Source of the DNA: Sulfobacillus thermosulfidooxidans
Lineage (GTDB): Bacteria; Bacillota; Sulfobacillia; Sulfobacillales; Sulfobacillaceae
Reading direction: 5' to 3'
DNA length: 64,000 nucleotides
Assembly (NCBI RefSeq): GCF_001280565.1
Contig: NZ_LGRO01000002.1
Span: forward strand, 186,001 to 250,000
Positions 16,771-25,890 of this stretch are shown in pieces (the stretch's first letter is position 1; each line of letters opens with the position of its first letter). The notes beneath the pieces were generated by a model. It saw only the letters and a list, made by a program, of their open reading frames with translations, was not told the origin of the DNA and ran no database searches. Position numbers and translations under genes: made by a program.

Positions 16771-17673
16771 TTAATGGTGGGGTAACGCCACAATCATGGC
16801 GAAGAAAATACCCATCATATATAGCAAGGAGAATTTAAACGTCTTTTTGGCCCATTTAATCTCCGGTTCATGTTCTTGTAAGAGATAGACATGATAGCCA
16901 ATGAAGGTTACCCCTAAAACGATGGCAATAATAAGATAGATGCCTGAAACCGTACCCGTAAAATACAATCCAATCGATGCCGCCAACAAAAGCCACGCAT
17001 AGATCATACTTTGAGTTTTCGTGACCCGTTCTCCCCGAACAACAGGCATCATCGGGATACCGGCATTACGGTAATCGTCTTGTTTATATAATGCCAGGGC
17101 CCAAAAATGCGGTGGTGTCCATAAGAAAATGATGAGAAACATGAGGATAGCGGGTAGTCCCACATTACCGGTGACAGCAGCCCATCCCACTAACGGCGGG
17201 AAAGCGCCGGCAGCACCTCCGATGACAATATTTTGCGGTGTGCGCCGTTTCAGCCAAATAGTATAAATAAAAACGTAAAACAGAAAGCCGCCTAACGAAC
17301 ACAAGGCTGTGGTCCAGTTAACTAACAACCCTAATCCGACAAAAGAGATTGCTTGAAGGATAATACCAAAAATTAACGAATGTACAGCAGGAACTCGACC
17401 TTGAGCGACAGGACGCATCTTGGTCCGGCGCATAATTTGGTCAATGTCCCGGTCATACCACATATTTACCGCGTGTGCTCCTCCACTGGACAGCGTGAGC
17501 CCTAACATGGTAAGCACCGTTAGCCTCAGAGACGGAAGATGACCCGCCGCTACAACCATCGCGCAGTATGCGGTAATGAGCAACAATGAAATAATTCGCG
17601 GTTTCATCAAGGTAACATAATCCAATATAGTCGTCGTAATACTACGCGACACGGGTACTGACTGCGCGTACAT
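16771..17673 (-). CDS. ctaB: Heme O synthase (protoheme IX farnesyltransferase)
   Basis: A UbiA-family membrane prenyltransferase of 300 residues that adds farnesyl to heme b to make heme O, the precursor of heme A for the oxidase encoded next door. The Asp-rich motif is NMWYDRDIDQIMRRTKMRP near residues 71-89, and a second one lies in LYKQDDYRNAGIPMMP. About nine hydrophobic segments are visible. It is transcribed on the same strand as the cox genes but separated by a terminator, so it has its own promoter or relies on read-through. No ctaA is in the window. Confidence 0.95.
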   Translation of the reverse strand: MYAQSVPVSRSITTTILDYVTLMKPRIISLLLITAYCAMVVAAGHLPSLRLTVLTMLGLTLSSGGAHAVNMWYDRDIDQIMRRTKMRPVAQGRVPAVHSLIFGIILQAISFVGLGLLVNWTTALCSLGGFLFYVFIYTIWLKRRTPQNIVIGGAAGAFPPLVGWAAVTGNVGLPAILMFLIIFLWTPPHFWALALYKQDDYRNAGIPMMPVVRGERVTKTQSMIYAWLLLAASIGLYFTGTVSGIYLIIAIVLGVTFIGYHVYLLQEHEPEIKWAKKTFKFSLLYMMGIFFAMIVALPHH

Positions 17674-17780
17674 TATCGCTACCTCCGTCTAATCAGGTTG
17701 CGCCATACGGGCACTTATTTAGTAATCCTATCGAACTAACTATAACGTCCCGTTCCCTATTTGCCAAGTTATCTAAGAAA

Positions 17781-17806
17781 AAAGGCTGGCGATTCCGCCA
17801 GCCTTT
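17781..17806 (-). terminator. Terminator of the cox cluster
   Basis: AAAGGCTGGCG (17781-17791) and CGCCAGCCTTT (17796-17806) form a perfect 11-bp stem with a 4-nt loop. On the minus strand it runs into TTTTTTCTT. It lies 6 bp past the last small gene of the cluster. Confidence 0.93.
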
Positions 17807-17811
17807 GGCTC

Positions 17812-18051
17812 TTAACCGGGAATCGACGGGGGTTTGGGCGTGTTCGTACTGGTTCCTGGTCGTCGTGATGCGCTCTGTGACGGCTTTTCATCGCGGTCAA
17901 TACTCATTGCCACGCGTCTGAGAGTCAAGAGCAAAATTGACATCACAATGATTTGGAATATCCACCACGCCGGATCCCACCAGTGCGGCATTCCCTCACT
18001 GTACGGCATCTTTAATGGTAAGGTTGGCCAAAATCCTCCACCCATATCCAT
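17812..18051 (-). CDS. Small single-TM protein at the end of the cox cluster
   Basis: A protein of 79 residues: a Gly/Pro/Trp-rich N-terminus (GMPHWWDPAWW), one TM segment (about residues 29-46), then a basic, Ser/Thr/Pro-rich tail. It lies 40 bp after coxC and just before the terminator, so it is probably an oxidase-associated small subunit (subunit IV-like), though no sequence signature proves this. ATG 18051 fits AGGAGGG immediately upstream. Confidence 0.7.
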   Translation of the reverse strand: MDMGGGFWPTLPLKMPYSEGMPHWWDPAWWIFQIIVMSILLLTLRRVAMSIDRDEKPSQSASRRPGTSTNTPKPPSIPG

Positions 18052-18091
18052 ATCCCTCCTCTTAAATTTTTTTACAAGCTCTAATCATCTA

Positions 18092-18679
18092 TTAGAGGAG
18101 ATAAACAACAATCCAACTGGCGATCCAAGCCAAGGCCACAAAGCCCCAGAAGTACACCCCAGCTTCAACCGTCCAGTACTTTTCGGGTTTGAGATTGATG
18201 CGCCCCGCCCGGGAAATCGCTGCCCAGAGCATGATCAATCCCACTACTGCATACACAATGTCCGCACCAGTAATGGCAAAAAACATTTCACCGAATCGCG
18301 ATTGCGGTGAGGTGTACCGGCCAGACCATTGATAGAACGTCGTGAGAATCGCGAAGATCCCAAGAACCGCAGCGACTTTAAGCCGGCTTCGAATGGCTTG
18401 TTGATCACCGGATTCCCGGCTAAGCCGCATCACTCCCCATGCGACAACTAAAGAAACAAGCATGAGAGCTGCTGTCACGACTCCTAAGATTTGACTAGCG
18501 CGGGGAGAGACATAGCTCCCCGCATAAACATACTTCGCTTCGTACAGAACAACGTAAGGGACAATCTGGGTTGCTACGAAGAAAAGGAATCCGAATCGCA
18601 CGGCACGATAATTACGCGGCGTCAATTCTTTTTCCAGCCCTAATTGTTCCAACTGACTAGACACGCTAAAGTCACCCAC
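18092..18679 (-). CDS. coxC: Cytochrome c oxidase subunit III
   Basis: A five-TM protein of 195 residues. The length and helix pattern match bacterial CoxC/CyoC, including QWSGRYTSPQSRFGEMFFAIT, the counterpart of the Glu-containing helix near the O2 path, and the C-terminal helix VYFWGFVALAWIASWIVVYL typical of subunit III. It lies 15 bp downstream of coxA. The encoded protein stabilises proton pumping and does not bind heme. Confidence 0.9.
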   Translation of the reverse strand: MGDFSVSSQLEQLGLEKELTPRNYRAVRFGFLFFVATQIVPYVVLYEAKYVYAGSYVSPRASQILGVVTAALMLVSLVVAWGVMRLSRESGDQQAIRSRLKVAAVLGIFAILTTFYQWSGRYTSPQSRFGEMFFAITGADIVYAVVGLIMLWAAISRAGRINLKPEKYWTVEAGVYFWGFVALAWIASWIVVYLL

Positions 18680-18694
18680 TTTCTGCTCGCTGTT

Positions 18695-20602
18695 TTACGC
18701 TTCCGGTTGAGGCTCCCTGGTTGTTGCCGCTAACTCGCTAAAGGCCGATTGGCTAATAGCTGGTTTGGCTCCTTCGCCGTAGGTGTAAAATCCGGCAACA
18801 ATTTCCGGTTGTTCGGGGAAGTTGTAACGCGGCGGCGGCGACGAGGTAAACCATTCGGGAGTTTTGGCGTTCCACGGATTTTCTCCAGCAACCTGGCCAT
18901 TGCGCCATGTCCATCCGATGAAAATGATGTGTGCCACGAACGAGGCTCCCAAGATGAACGCGAAGATGGATACTTCGAAGTTCATGGGCTGTAAGTAGGC
19001 CGGGTACGCAGGCACCCACCGGTTCATTCCGTGCAGTCCTAAGAGGAAGAACTGGCTGAAGGTGAGGTTGAAAGCTAAGAACGTGATGATTGACAAGGTC
19101 TTGGCCCACGTTTCATTCGCAATGCGCCCTGACCATTTTGGCAACCAGTAATAGATGGCCGCCATTGCCGAGAAAACCATGGATCCGATAATCGTGTAGT
19201 GGAAGTGTCCGACTACCCAAAAAGTATCATGCAACTGCAAGTTGACAATGGGGTCGGCCAAAAACACTCCAGTCAAACCTCCGATGAGGAAGTTGAACAT
19301 ACTCATGAGCACTAACAACGCTGGAGTATTCAAGCGAATCTTGGATTTCCATAATGTCCCAATCGCTGACATGTACGCAAATCCCGTCGGAATCGAGATC
19401 ATTTCGGTGAAGAAGGAGAAGGGCAAGATTTCACTGTTTCGCAAGTTGGTGAACATGTGGTGCGCCCACACGAGTCCGGAGAGCATCATCACGAACACTA
19501 AGCCGATAACGGCCCACTGGCGGCCAAACAGCGATTTTTGCGCCATAACCGGGATAATCTCGTTCCAGATGGCGAAAGCTGGCACGGCAATGATGTACAC
19601 CTCAGGATGTCCAAACAGCCAGAAAAGCATCAGATACGTCATCGGACTGCCCGTTGCCGTAAATAAGTTCAACGGGACAATCTTGTCTAGCAATCCAAGC
19701 ACGAACGTGGTTTGAATTTCAGGGAACCAAATTAACATTAATAGGTTAACGGTGACCTGTCCCCATACAAACAAGGGGAGACGGCCCCATGTCAATCCTG
19801 GAGCTCGGCGGAACATCACTGTGGCCACTAAGTTTAAAGCCACGATGAGTGAGGACATCGTTAACGCTAACACACCCAAGTAGTAGAAAATAATCCCGTT
19901 TGCATCTTGTCCCGCTAAGGGTTCATAGCCACGCCATCCAGTAGACCACTCCCCTAAGAGAGGGCTGAAGAGCACGGTCAGAATTCCTGCAGGCACGAGC
20001 CATACTCCGATTCCCGATAATCTTGAAAATACAGTTTCGCGCGCTCCAATCATCAAGGGCACGAAGTAGTTACCCAAACCACCAATCATCATAACGGTAC
20101 CAAACGAGAACATCATAATGGTTCCGTGTATGCCCACGGCGGTTAGATAATTGCTGGGATAGTGGAAAATCGTTAAGTATGGGGTCATCAGTTCGTAGCG
20201 CATCAGCATGGCGATACCACCGGCAATTAAAAATCCGCCGGTCGCGAACATCATATACTGGAGACCAATGACCTTGTGGTCTGTACTGAGTTCAAAGTAA
20301 CGACGCCACCCTGTGGTCTTTTCTCGCCATGTTGTGGCTATGCCAAAGGTAGGTAAAATAACGCCTTCCCAGGCTCCCACTCCTAACAACCAGCCAATCA
20401 CGGCGCCGACCCAGGCTAGAGTTACCGAAGGTCCAGTGACAAATGGATGCCCGCGGAACGGGTCAACCATAACGAATAAGGCATCAACAACGATAAAGCC
20501 AATTGCCGCCCACAGGAAAGCGCGAAGTACAGGCGGCATTCCGGGTTTCCGGCGAATGGCGCCTTGGGGATCTTGCATGTCTCTCGACAAGGCTTGAGCC
20601 AC
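18695..20602 (-). CDS. coxA: Cytochrome c oxidase subunit I with N-terminal extension
   Basis: The heme-copper catalytic subunit, 635 residues. All metal ligands are visible: His159 in GIHGTIMMF for low-spin heme, HPEVY for CuB and the cross-linked Tyr, AHHMFT for CuB, and HDTFWVVGHFHYT for both hemes. The HPEVY Glu indicates an A1-type D channel. The family landmark STDHK lies at 106-110, instead of near residue 20, so about 90 extra N-terminal residues with two more predicted TM segments are present. ATG 20602 has AAGGAGG upstream. It is in a row with coxB and coxC. Confidence 0.96.
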   Translation of the reverse strand: MAQALSRDMQDPQGAIRRKPGMPPVLRAFLWAAIGFIVVDALFVMVDPFRGHPFVTGPSVTLAWVGAVIGWLLGVGAWEGVILPTFGIATTWREKTTGWRRYFELSTDHKVIGLQYMMFATGGFLIAGGIAMLMRYELMTPYLTIFHYPSNYLTAVGIHGTIMMFSFGTVMMIGGLGNYFVPLMIGARETVFSRLSGIGVWLVPAGILTVLFSPLLGEWSTGWRGYEPLAGQDANGIIFYYLGVLALTMSSLIVALNLVATVMFRRAPGLTWGRLPLFVWGQVTVNLLMLIWFPEIQTTFVLGLLDKIVPLNLFTATGSPMTYLMLFWLFGHPEVYIIAVPAFAIWNEIIPVMAQKSLFGRQWAVIGLVFVMMLSGLVWAHHMFTNLRNSEILPFSFFTEMISIPTGFAYMSAIGTLWKSKIRLNTPALLVLMSMFNFLIGGLTGVFLADPIVNLQLHDTFWVVGHFHYTIIGSMVFSAMAAIYYWLPKWSGRIANETWAKTLSIITFLAFNLTFSQFFLLGLHGMNRWVPAYPAYLQPMNFEVSIFAFILGASFVAHIIFIGWTWRNGQVAGENPWNAKTPEWFTSSPPPRYNFPEQPEIVAGFYTYGEGAKPAISQSAFSELAATTREPQPEA

Positions 20603-20655
20603 GGTTTTAACCTCCTTGTTCCATCTTAGTCAAGGTATTTAGGCTGTTAAACGAC

Positions 20656-21474
20656 TTAACCTGCCCCATTGGCTAAAGATTTTTCGTATTTAATCCACTG
20701 CGCAAATTGCGCTTGCGACACCACTTTCAAGGGTGCTTCCATCCACGGATGACCCGGTCCACACACTTCAGCACATTGCACCCGCACCATGGGATTGACG
20801 CTGAAGGACGTAATCTTGGTGGGGGTCAGGTACTCATAGCGGGTTTCCCCGGGAATCACATCTTCTTTAATCCCAAAGGCCGGAATCCAAAAACTGTGAA
20901 TCACATCGGCATATTGGTCGTAGGTGTGATAAGGGTCGTAGGACCGCAACACAAATTCTACGGGCTTGTTCACCGGCAGTTCCAACATGTCTTGCCCGTT
21001 GGCATTCACGGTTTGGGTTAGCCCATATTGGGGATAACTGAAGATCCATTCCCACTGCCGGGCCGTGACATCCACAATCAAGTCGTGGGTGTTGGCCGCG
21101 GGTTCATCTAAGGCAAACATTTGCTCCATGGCGGAGGTCGTCGGATGGAGGAAAAAGAGCAAGTTCAAAACAATACTACCGCCGACCCACACCACCACAA
21201 ACGCTTTGTTGTCCACCGCGAACCGGCGGTTCGCGGGTGGCATTTCGCCCCGTTTGGTGTGGAAGCGCACCATCGTAAAGAGCAAGAACAAGGCCACAAA
21301 CACGAAAACCGGGGTTAAGACAACCATAATAAAGTCAAACGCCTGTAGAGCCAATTCCCCTTGGTTGGAGACAATATAGTACATCGGGTTGTGATGAATC
21401 AGCACCCGGTCCCCAATTTCGGCGAGAACACTCAAAATGACCCACAGGATGGTAAAGACGACATTCTCACCCAT
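20656..21474 (-). CDS. coxB: Cytochrome c oxidase subunit II (CuA)
   Basis: A 272-residue protein with N-terminal hydrophobic segments (about 5-20, 48-70 and 92-110) and a periplasmic-side cupredoxin domain. CuA ligands are complete: His193 in DVIHSFWIP, then Cys234, Glu236, Cys238, His242 and Met245 in CAEVCGPGHPWM. The Trp-rich QWEWIFSYP loop for electron entry is present. There is no cytochrome c domain fused to it, so an external carrier is needed; the adjacent cupredoxin is the obvious candidate. ATG 21474 has AAAGGAG upstream. Confidence 0.95.
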   Translation of the reverse strand: MGENVVFTILWVILSVLAEIGDRVLIHHNPMYYIVSNQGELALQAFDFIMVVLTPVFVFVALFLLFTMVRFHTKRGEMPPANRRFAVDNKAFVVVWVGGSIVLNLLFFLHPTTSAMEQMFALDEPAANTHDLIVDVTARQWEWIFSYPQYGLTQTVNANGQDMLELPVNKPVEFVLRSYDPYHTYDQYADVIHSFWIPAFGIKEDVIPGETRYEYLTPTKITSFSVNPMVRVQCAEVCGPGHPWMEAPLKVVSQAQFAQWIKYEKSLANGAG

Positions 21475-21500
21475 GAAGGGCTCGCTCCTTTCTCATTGCC

Positions 21501-22154
21501 TTATGCCGGCAGAATTAACACTTTCCCGCGCATGCCCGTGCGGTAGTGAATGTACTGTTGCACAAAGCAGCCATAATCCCAAATGCCCGGCTTGTTGGGC
21601 ACGGTAAAGGAAATATGGATGCTGCCGCCGGGTTTTAAGGTCGGGCTAAAGTCTCCTCCACTGGCAATGTTAAAGAGCTCTTTAGGCCCGTCATAGGTCA
21701 CAATCGCTTTATTAGGCACAAAGTTGTCAACCTTATAGGGATCACTCAAGGTCACGTGGACCCCATCCCAAAAGTCTTCTGCCCAGGCATCCGCCGGCAG
21801 ATTGCCAAAGGCTTGGAAATAGGCCTCATTCACATGGCGGCCCATGGTCCATTCATGCCAGTGGGTATGACTTTGATTTTGGAAGATAATGTCCATCTGG
21901 TCGCCGACGCGCCAGGTCATGTAATTGGGGATGTAATAGTAGTCGTACGCGTAAAGATGGACCGTCCCGGAACTGACCGGCGATCCAAAGATACCGCGGG
22001 CGGCATCCACGAGCGCTTGGCGGCCAAACAACGTCACCGCGCCCGCTACCCCTAAGGCTGCACTACCCACGAGAAATTGGCGACGACTCCATTGATTTTC
22101 CTCAACATTTTCGCCATTTAGAATATTCTCTTCTTTGGCGGGATCCTTTTCCAC
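21501..22154 (-). CDS. Tat-exported blue-copper (cupredoxin) protein, probable oxidase electron donor
   Basis: About 217 residues. The N-terminus has a twin-arginine signal, SRRQFLVGSAALGVAG (RR at 24-25). The C-terminal half is a cupredoxin domain. Cys196, His203 and Met208 in CFVQQYIHYRTGM, with an upstream His in SHTHWHEW, form a type 1 copper site, as in sulfocyanin and related acidophile proteins. It opens the cox cluster 27 bp before coxB, suggesting it feeds electrons to CuA; a link to iron oxidation is inferred. I chose GTG 22154 because AAGGAGG lies 7 bp upstream; TTG 22175 is less likely. The Met/His ligand order could also fit a CoxB-like domain. Confidence 0.85.
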   Translation of the reverse strand: MEKDPAKEENILNGENVEENQWSRRQFLVGSAALGVAGAVTLFGRQALVDAARGIFGSPVSSGTVHLYAYDYYYIPNYMTWRVGDQMDIIFQNQSHTHWHEWTMGRHVNEAYFQAFGNLPADAWAEDFWDGVHVTLSDPYKVDNFVPNKAIVTYDGPKELFNIASGGDFSPTLKPGGSIHISFTVPNKPGIWDYGCFVQQYIHYRTGMRGKVLILPA

Positions 22155-22237
22155 GCCTCTTCCTCCTTCACACAATCCATACTCGGATTCATCCGAATTG
22201 GACTTATGTTATTGAGTGGTTTACCCGACAGCAATTG

Positions 22238-22251
22238 AGGTTATAAAACCT
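22238..22251. promoter_or_regulatory. Palindrome upstream of the cupredoxin-cox cluster
   Basis: AGGTT-ATAA-AACCT is a perfect inverted repeat. Flanking arms CCGACA (about 22226) and TGTCGG (about 22269) extend it into a nested dyad. It sits 84 bp from the cupredoxin start, so it could be an operator of the cluster. The rest of the 371-bp gap up to purK holds no gene that I can support. Confidence 0.4.
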
Positions 22252-22515
22252 TAATCAATTACTTCATTGTCGGTTTATCAAACCCTGGCATCCTTAAGAT
22301 ATGGTTGTAGATGCCTAGTATGCTATGCCGAATAAATCACTACTCGACATTACTAGGTGATTGTAGCACGTTTAGACTAAAAGGGATCCCATAAATTTTG
22401 CAAATCCATGTCGTTTTTACTTGAGTATAAAAATTTAACAGTGTCAGGTTATATTTTCGAAGGCTGCGTTGCATCACTCAGAGATTTTTTCAGGGAGTTT
22501 GTTGAAGAAAGTTAA

Positions 22516-22542
22516 ACCGCTCCGATTAATGCTCGGAGCGGT
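22516..22542 (-). terminator. Terminator overlapping the purK stop
   Basis: ACCGCTCCGA (22516-22525) and TCGGAGCGGT (22533-22542) form a perfect 10-bp stem with a 7-nt loop. The far arm is inside the last codons of purK. On the minus strand TTTAACTTTC follows. Confidence 0.75.
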
Positions 22543-23674
22543 GGGAGAGGCTTAGAGCATCTCGGGCTTGACGAACTCGTCTCATGGCGGTTTCCGGGGT
22601 ATCTGCCAACGCCGTAATGTGCCCCATTTTCCTGCCGGCTCGTGGCTCATCTTTCCCATAAAGATGTAAATACGTATTTAACGTTTCTAGTGCTAAACTC
22701 CAGTTCAAGTCGCCGCTTTGCCACAAATCCCCCAACAAATTGGCCATTGCTGCCGGACTCCGTTGATGCTGACGTCCCAAGGGCAATCCAGAAATTGCTC
22801 GAATATGTTGATCAAACTGTGAGTAATCAAACGCCTCGATGGTTAAATGTCCCGAATTATGAGGGCGTGGAGCCAATTCATTCACGAGTACATCATTACC
22901 CACAACAAAAAACTCCACTGTCATAGTACCGACCAGGTCCAGATCCACAGCAATCTGACGAGCATAGGAGACGGCTTTTTCCGTAATATGTTCTGGAACC
23001 CGAGCTGGAGAAATAGAAACATCTAAAATTCCGTTCTGATGGTGATTTTCGATCGTGCCAAAATCGACCATATGTTGATTTTGATCCCGGGTTAAAACGA
23101 CCGAAATCTCAACGTCGTAAGGCACAAATTGTTCCACAATAAGCGGGACATCGGGCCACGAGGCTAACGCCGTGTCTAATTCCTTAGCATTGTCTACGCG
23201 CATCTGACCTTTACCGTCATAACCGCCTCGCGCGGTTTTCACTATAGCCGGAAAGTGAGAGAAATTCCGCAACTGCTCGCGTTGTTCAAAACTCTCCGCC
23301 GACAAAAAATCGGCGGTCTTAAGACCTAGACGGCGGCACATGGTCTTTTCGTAGATCCGATTTTGAGAAATCGCCAATAACCCAGGATTAGGAAACACCG
23401 GCCGTTCATGAGCAATTATTTCTAGCTGAGGAACGCTGACATTTTCAAACTCATAGGTAATCACCGATGACAACGCCGCCAAATTTTTCACCGCATCCGT
23501 ATCGTCATAGGACGCTATAATGCGGTGATGGGCAATTTGAGCCAAAGGTGCTTCAGGATCCGGATCCAAAACCGCTACACGGTACCCTAGCTGATAAGCG
23601 GCATAGGCCATCATGCGGCCAAGCTGTCCTCCCCCAATGATGCCAATATACTCCCCGGGCTTGAGCTTAATCAC
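22526..23674 (-). CDS. purK: 5-(carboxyamino)imidazole ribonucleotide synthase
   Basis: An ATP-grasp enzyme of 382 residues; it carboxylates AIR with bicarbonate in purine synthesis, giving N5-CAIR for PurE. The N-terminal [16 protein letters not shown] and the ATP-grasp motifs [25 protein letters not shown] and [13 protein letters not shown] are all present. Its start overlaps the purE stop by 4 bp (ATGA), so the two are translationally coupled. Confidence 0.96.
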   Translation of the reverse strand: MIKLKPGEYIGIIGGGQLGRMMAYAAYQLGYRVAVLDPDPEAPLAQIAHHRIIASYDDTDAVKNLAALSSVITYEFENVSVPQLEIIAHERPVFPNPGLLAISQNRIYEKTMCRRLGLKTADFLSAESFEQREQLRNFSHFPAIVKTARGGYDGKGQMRVDNAKELDTALASWPDVPLIVEQFVPYDVEISVVLTRDQNQHMVDFGTIENHHQNGILDVSISPARVPEHITEKAVSYARQIAVDLDLVGTMTVEFFVVGNDVLVNELAPRPHNSGHLTIEAFDYSQFDQHIRAISGLPLGRQHQRSPAAMANLLGDLWQSGDLNWSLALETLNTYLHLYGKDEPRAGRKMGHITALADTPETAMRRVRQARDALSLSHRSEH

Positions 23675-24183
23675 GATTTATCCGCTCCTTGGTCACCATC
23701 ATCCTGGCTGTTTAACGCATTCTCCGCGTTCATGACATCTTGTGCCATTCTCCGGCGCACTTGATGCAGTCGCTCTCGTAGATTGCCATCATGCACGGCA
23801 AGAATTTCTGCCGCTAAAATAGCCGCATTTTTCGCCTGACCAATGGCCACAGTAGCCACCGGTATTCCCCCAGGCATTTGGACAATCGAAAGCAGTGAAT
23901 CCAATCCTTGTAGATTTTTGGTAGGAACCGGAACGCCGATGACGGGCACCGTCGTATACGCCGCGGTCATTCCCGGTAAATGGGCGGCCCCACCCGCACC
24001 GGCTATGATTACCCCATAACCGTGGGATTCTGCTGCTTTAGCAAACTCGGCCATACGATCTGGAGTCCGGTGGGCTGACAGGATATGTGCATCCACCGCC
24101 ACGCCGATTTCGCGTAAAAAATCTACCGCTTCTTTCATCACGGGCCAATCTGATTGACTTCCCATGATGACCGCAACTTTCAC
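23671..24183 (-). CDS. purE: N5-carboxyaminoimidazole ribonucleotide mutase
   Basis: About 170 residues; converts N5-CAIR to CAIR. It has the class I PurE core: [14 protein letters not shown] at the N-terminus, SAHRTPDRM with the catalytic His, and [15 protein letters not shown] chose GTG 24183 because GAGGAGG lies 9 bp upstream and the protein then begins like the family; the ATG at 24201 overlaps the ribosome binding site. It is first in a purE-purK pair. Confidence 0.95.
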   Translation of the reverse strand: MKVAVIMGSQSDWPVMKEAVDFLREIGVAVDAHILSAHRTPDRMAEFAKAAESHGYGVIIAGAGGAAHLPGMTAAYTTVPVIGVPVPTKNLQGLDSLLSIVQMPGGIPVATVAIGQAKNAAILAAEILAVHDGNLRERLHQVRRRMAQDVMNAENALNSQDDGDQGADKS

Positions 24184-24241
24184 CCCATTTTTCCTCCTCA
24201 TCTCGACATACTTCCCCTATTATAGCAATTTCTCCAATGGG

Positions 24242-24664
24242 CTATGTCCCGAGGATAAGGTGTGAAGACAGCCGAAGCCAGTGGATTTCTTGGTGATCAC
24301 GCTTCCAATTCCCAGAAAAGGTGTTTGCCGGATTTGACAACACGGCAATGGCAGCAAAACGCAGAGGAGGCCAATGGGCTAAGACGAGATGAATCGGTGC
24401 ATTGGGGGTTCTGGCTAGGAACAGCACTGTTTTATGTGCTGGTGTCAAAACAATGCCATAAACTAAGCCCTGATTGATAAGGGACTGTAGTTCACTAGGT
24501 GACACGGTGGGAAGGCTGCCCAAATCACCGAGCTGCACCTCAGGAGGTGCAGGCGGCTTCACCATAGAACCGGGGGTCACATGGTGAAAGGAAAGCGGGT
24601 AGCGCACCCATGCAAAGGCGGCTACTAGCGCCATCATAATCAAAGCAACCAACTTGGCGCGCAT
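24242..24664 (-). CDS. Membrane-anchored hypothetical protein
   Basis: About 140 residues. An N-terminal hydrophobic segment (AKLVALIMMALVAAFAWV) suggests a signal anchor with the remainder outside. The exported part has a Pro-rich linker and a small alpha/beta domain; I do not recognise it. I chose ATG 24664, with CGGGAGTGA 8 bp upstream; the longer reading frame from 24724 has no ribosome binding site. Confidence 0.55.
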   Translation of the reverse strand: MRAKLVALIMMALVAAFAWVRYPLSFHHVTPGSMVKPPAPPEVQLGDLGSLPTVSPSELQSLINQGLVYGIVLTPAHKTVLFLARTPNAPIHLVLAHWPPLRFAAIAVLSNPANTFSGNWKRDHQEIHWLRLSSHLILGT

Positions 24665-24805
24665 ACAATGTGTCACTCCCGAGGCTTTTACACAATATAA
24701 CGCTTGAGGACTCGTTGAGGTCACAGGTCACCCAGGGGCGCATTTTTCATACGACAGCGTATCACATTAGTAGCCTTACGGATCAGCCTTTCATCATGGA
24801 ATTTT

Positions 24806-25816
24806 TTAGTATTCTAATTTGCTGTGTTGGTCGATGCGCTTGCGAAAAACCCAATAACTCCATGCTTGATATCCCAAAACAATTGGCAAGAGAAATATTG
24901 TCATAATGGTCATGACATGAAGGCTATATGGATTCGCCGCCGCATTATATATCGTCAAATTCCAAGACGGATTGAGAGAACTGATCATCACATCGGGATA
25001 GAGAGACAAAAAGATGGTAATAGTAGACAAAATAATTGTAAATCCGGTCGAAACAAACGCCCACTTTTCCTGGCCCCGCTGTAAAAACAAACGCACGGCA
25101 ATCATACTCAAAAAAGCAAACACAGGAATGGGTCCCGGATCGAGACCTAAACGCCGAACGATATCGGTTTGGTAATAGGTCATCACGACGAAAATCAAGA
25201 AAATCCCCGTGGCCGCAGGTCCAATCCGGTATGCTATCTTTTCGGCCCGTTCATGCAGCACACCTTTGGTTCGGATCATCAAAAACAAGGCTCCATGCAA
25301 TGCAAAGACAAACGCAACAGAAATCGCACCGAGGATGGAATAGACATTAACCAGTTGCAGTAAAGATCCGACAAAGTTTCCTTGGGCGTCAATGGGTATC
25401 CCTCGAACCATGTTGGCCATAATAAATCCCCATACTAAGGGAGGGACAAAACTCCCCCACACAAACAGGCTATCCCATATTTGGCGCCATCGCAGGTCCT
25501 CTACACGGCTGCGAAATTCAATGGCTACGCCGCGGACAATCAAAGCGGCCAATAGGAAAAAGAACGCCAGGTAAAAGCTACTTAAGAAACTCGCATACCA
25601 CGCCGGAAATGCCGCCAATAACGAACCGCCCGAAGCGATGAGCCATACTTCATTCCCATCCCAAAATGGACCGATGGTTGAAAGAACCAGCCGCCTGTCA
25701 TGATCATTTCGCCCAACAACAGGAAGCAACATGCCCACACCATAATCAAATCCCTCAAGAAAGAAATAGCCGATGAACAAGACCACTGCTAACACAAACC
25801 AAGTCACATTTAACAT
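24806..25816 (-). CDS. cydB: Cytochrome bd oxidase subunit II
   Basis: A protein of 336 residues with eight to nine TM segments. The signatures are FFLEGFDYGVGMLLP near residues 18-32 and GPFWDGNEVWLIASGGSLLAAFP near 49-71, both diagnostic of CydB. It pairs with CydA upstream, 74 bp away. Together they oxidise quinol with O2, giving a high-affinity, non-pumping branch alongside the aa3 oxidase. Confidence 0.95.
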   Translation of the reverse strand: MLNVTWFVLAVVLFIGYFFLEGFDYGVGMLLPVVGRNDHDRRLVLSTIGPFWDGNEVWLIASGGSLLAAFPAWYASFLSSFYLAFFFLLAALIVRGVAIEFRSRVEDLRWRQIWDSLFVWGSFVPPLVWGFIMANMVRGIPIDAQGNFVGSLLQLVNVYSILGAISVAFVFALHGALFLMIRTKGVLHERAEKIAYRIGPAATGIFLIFVVMTYYQTDIVRRLGLDPGPIPVFAFLSMIAVRLFLQRGQEKWAFVSTGFTIILSTITIFLSLYPDVMISSLNPSWNLTIYNAAANPYSLHVMTIMTIFLLPIVLGYQAWSYWVFRKRIDQHSKLEY

Positions 25817-25890
25817 GTCATTCTCACCCTCCTGTTAAAACATCAAGCGTCCTTCATGACATAGGTTCTATTCTTCTTACGCCCACCGGG

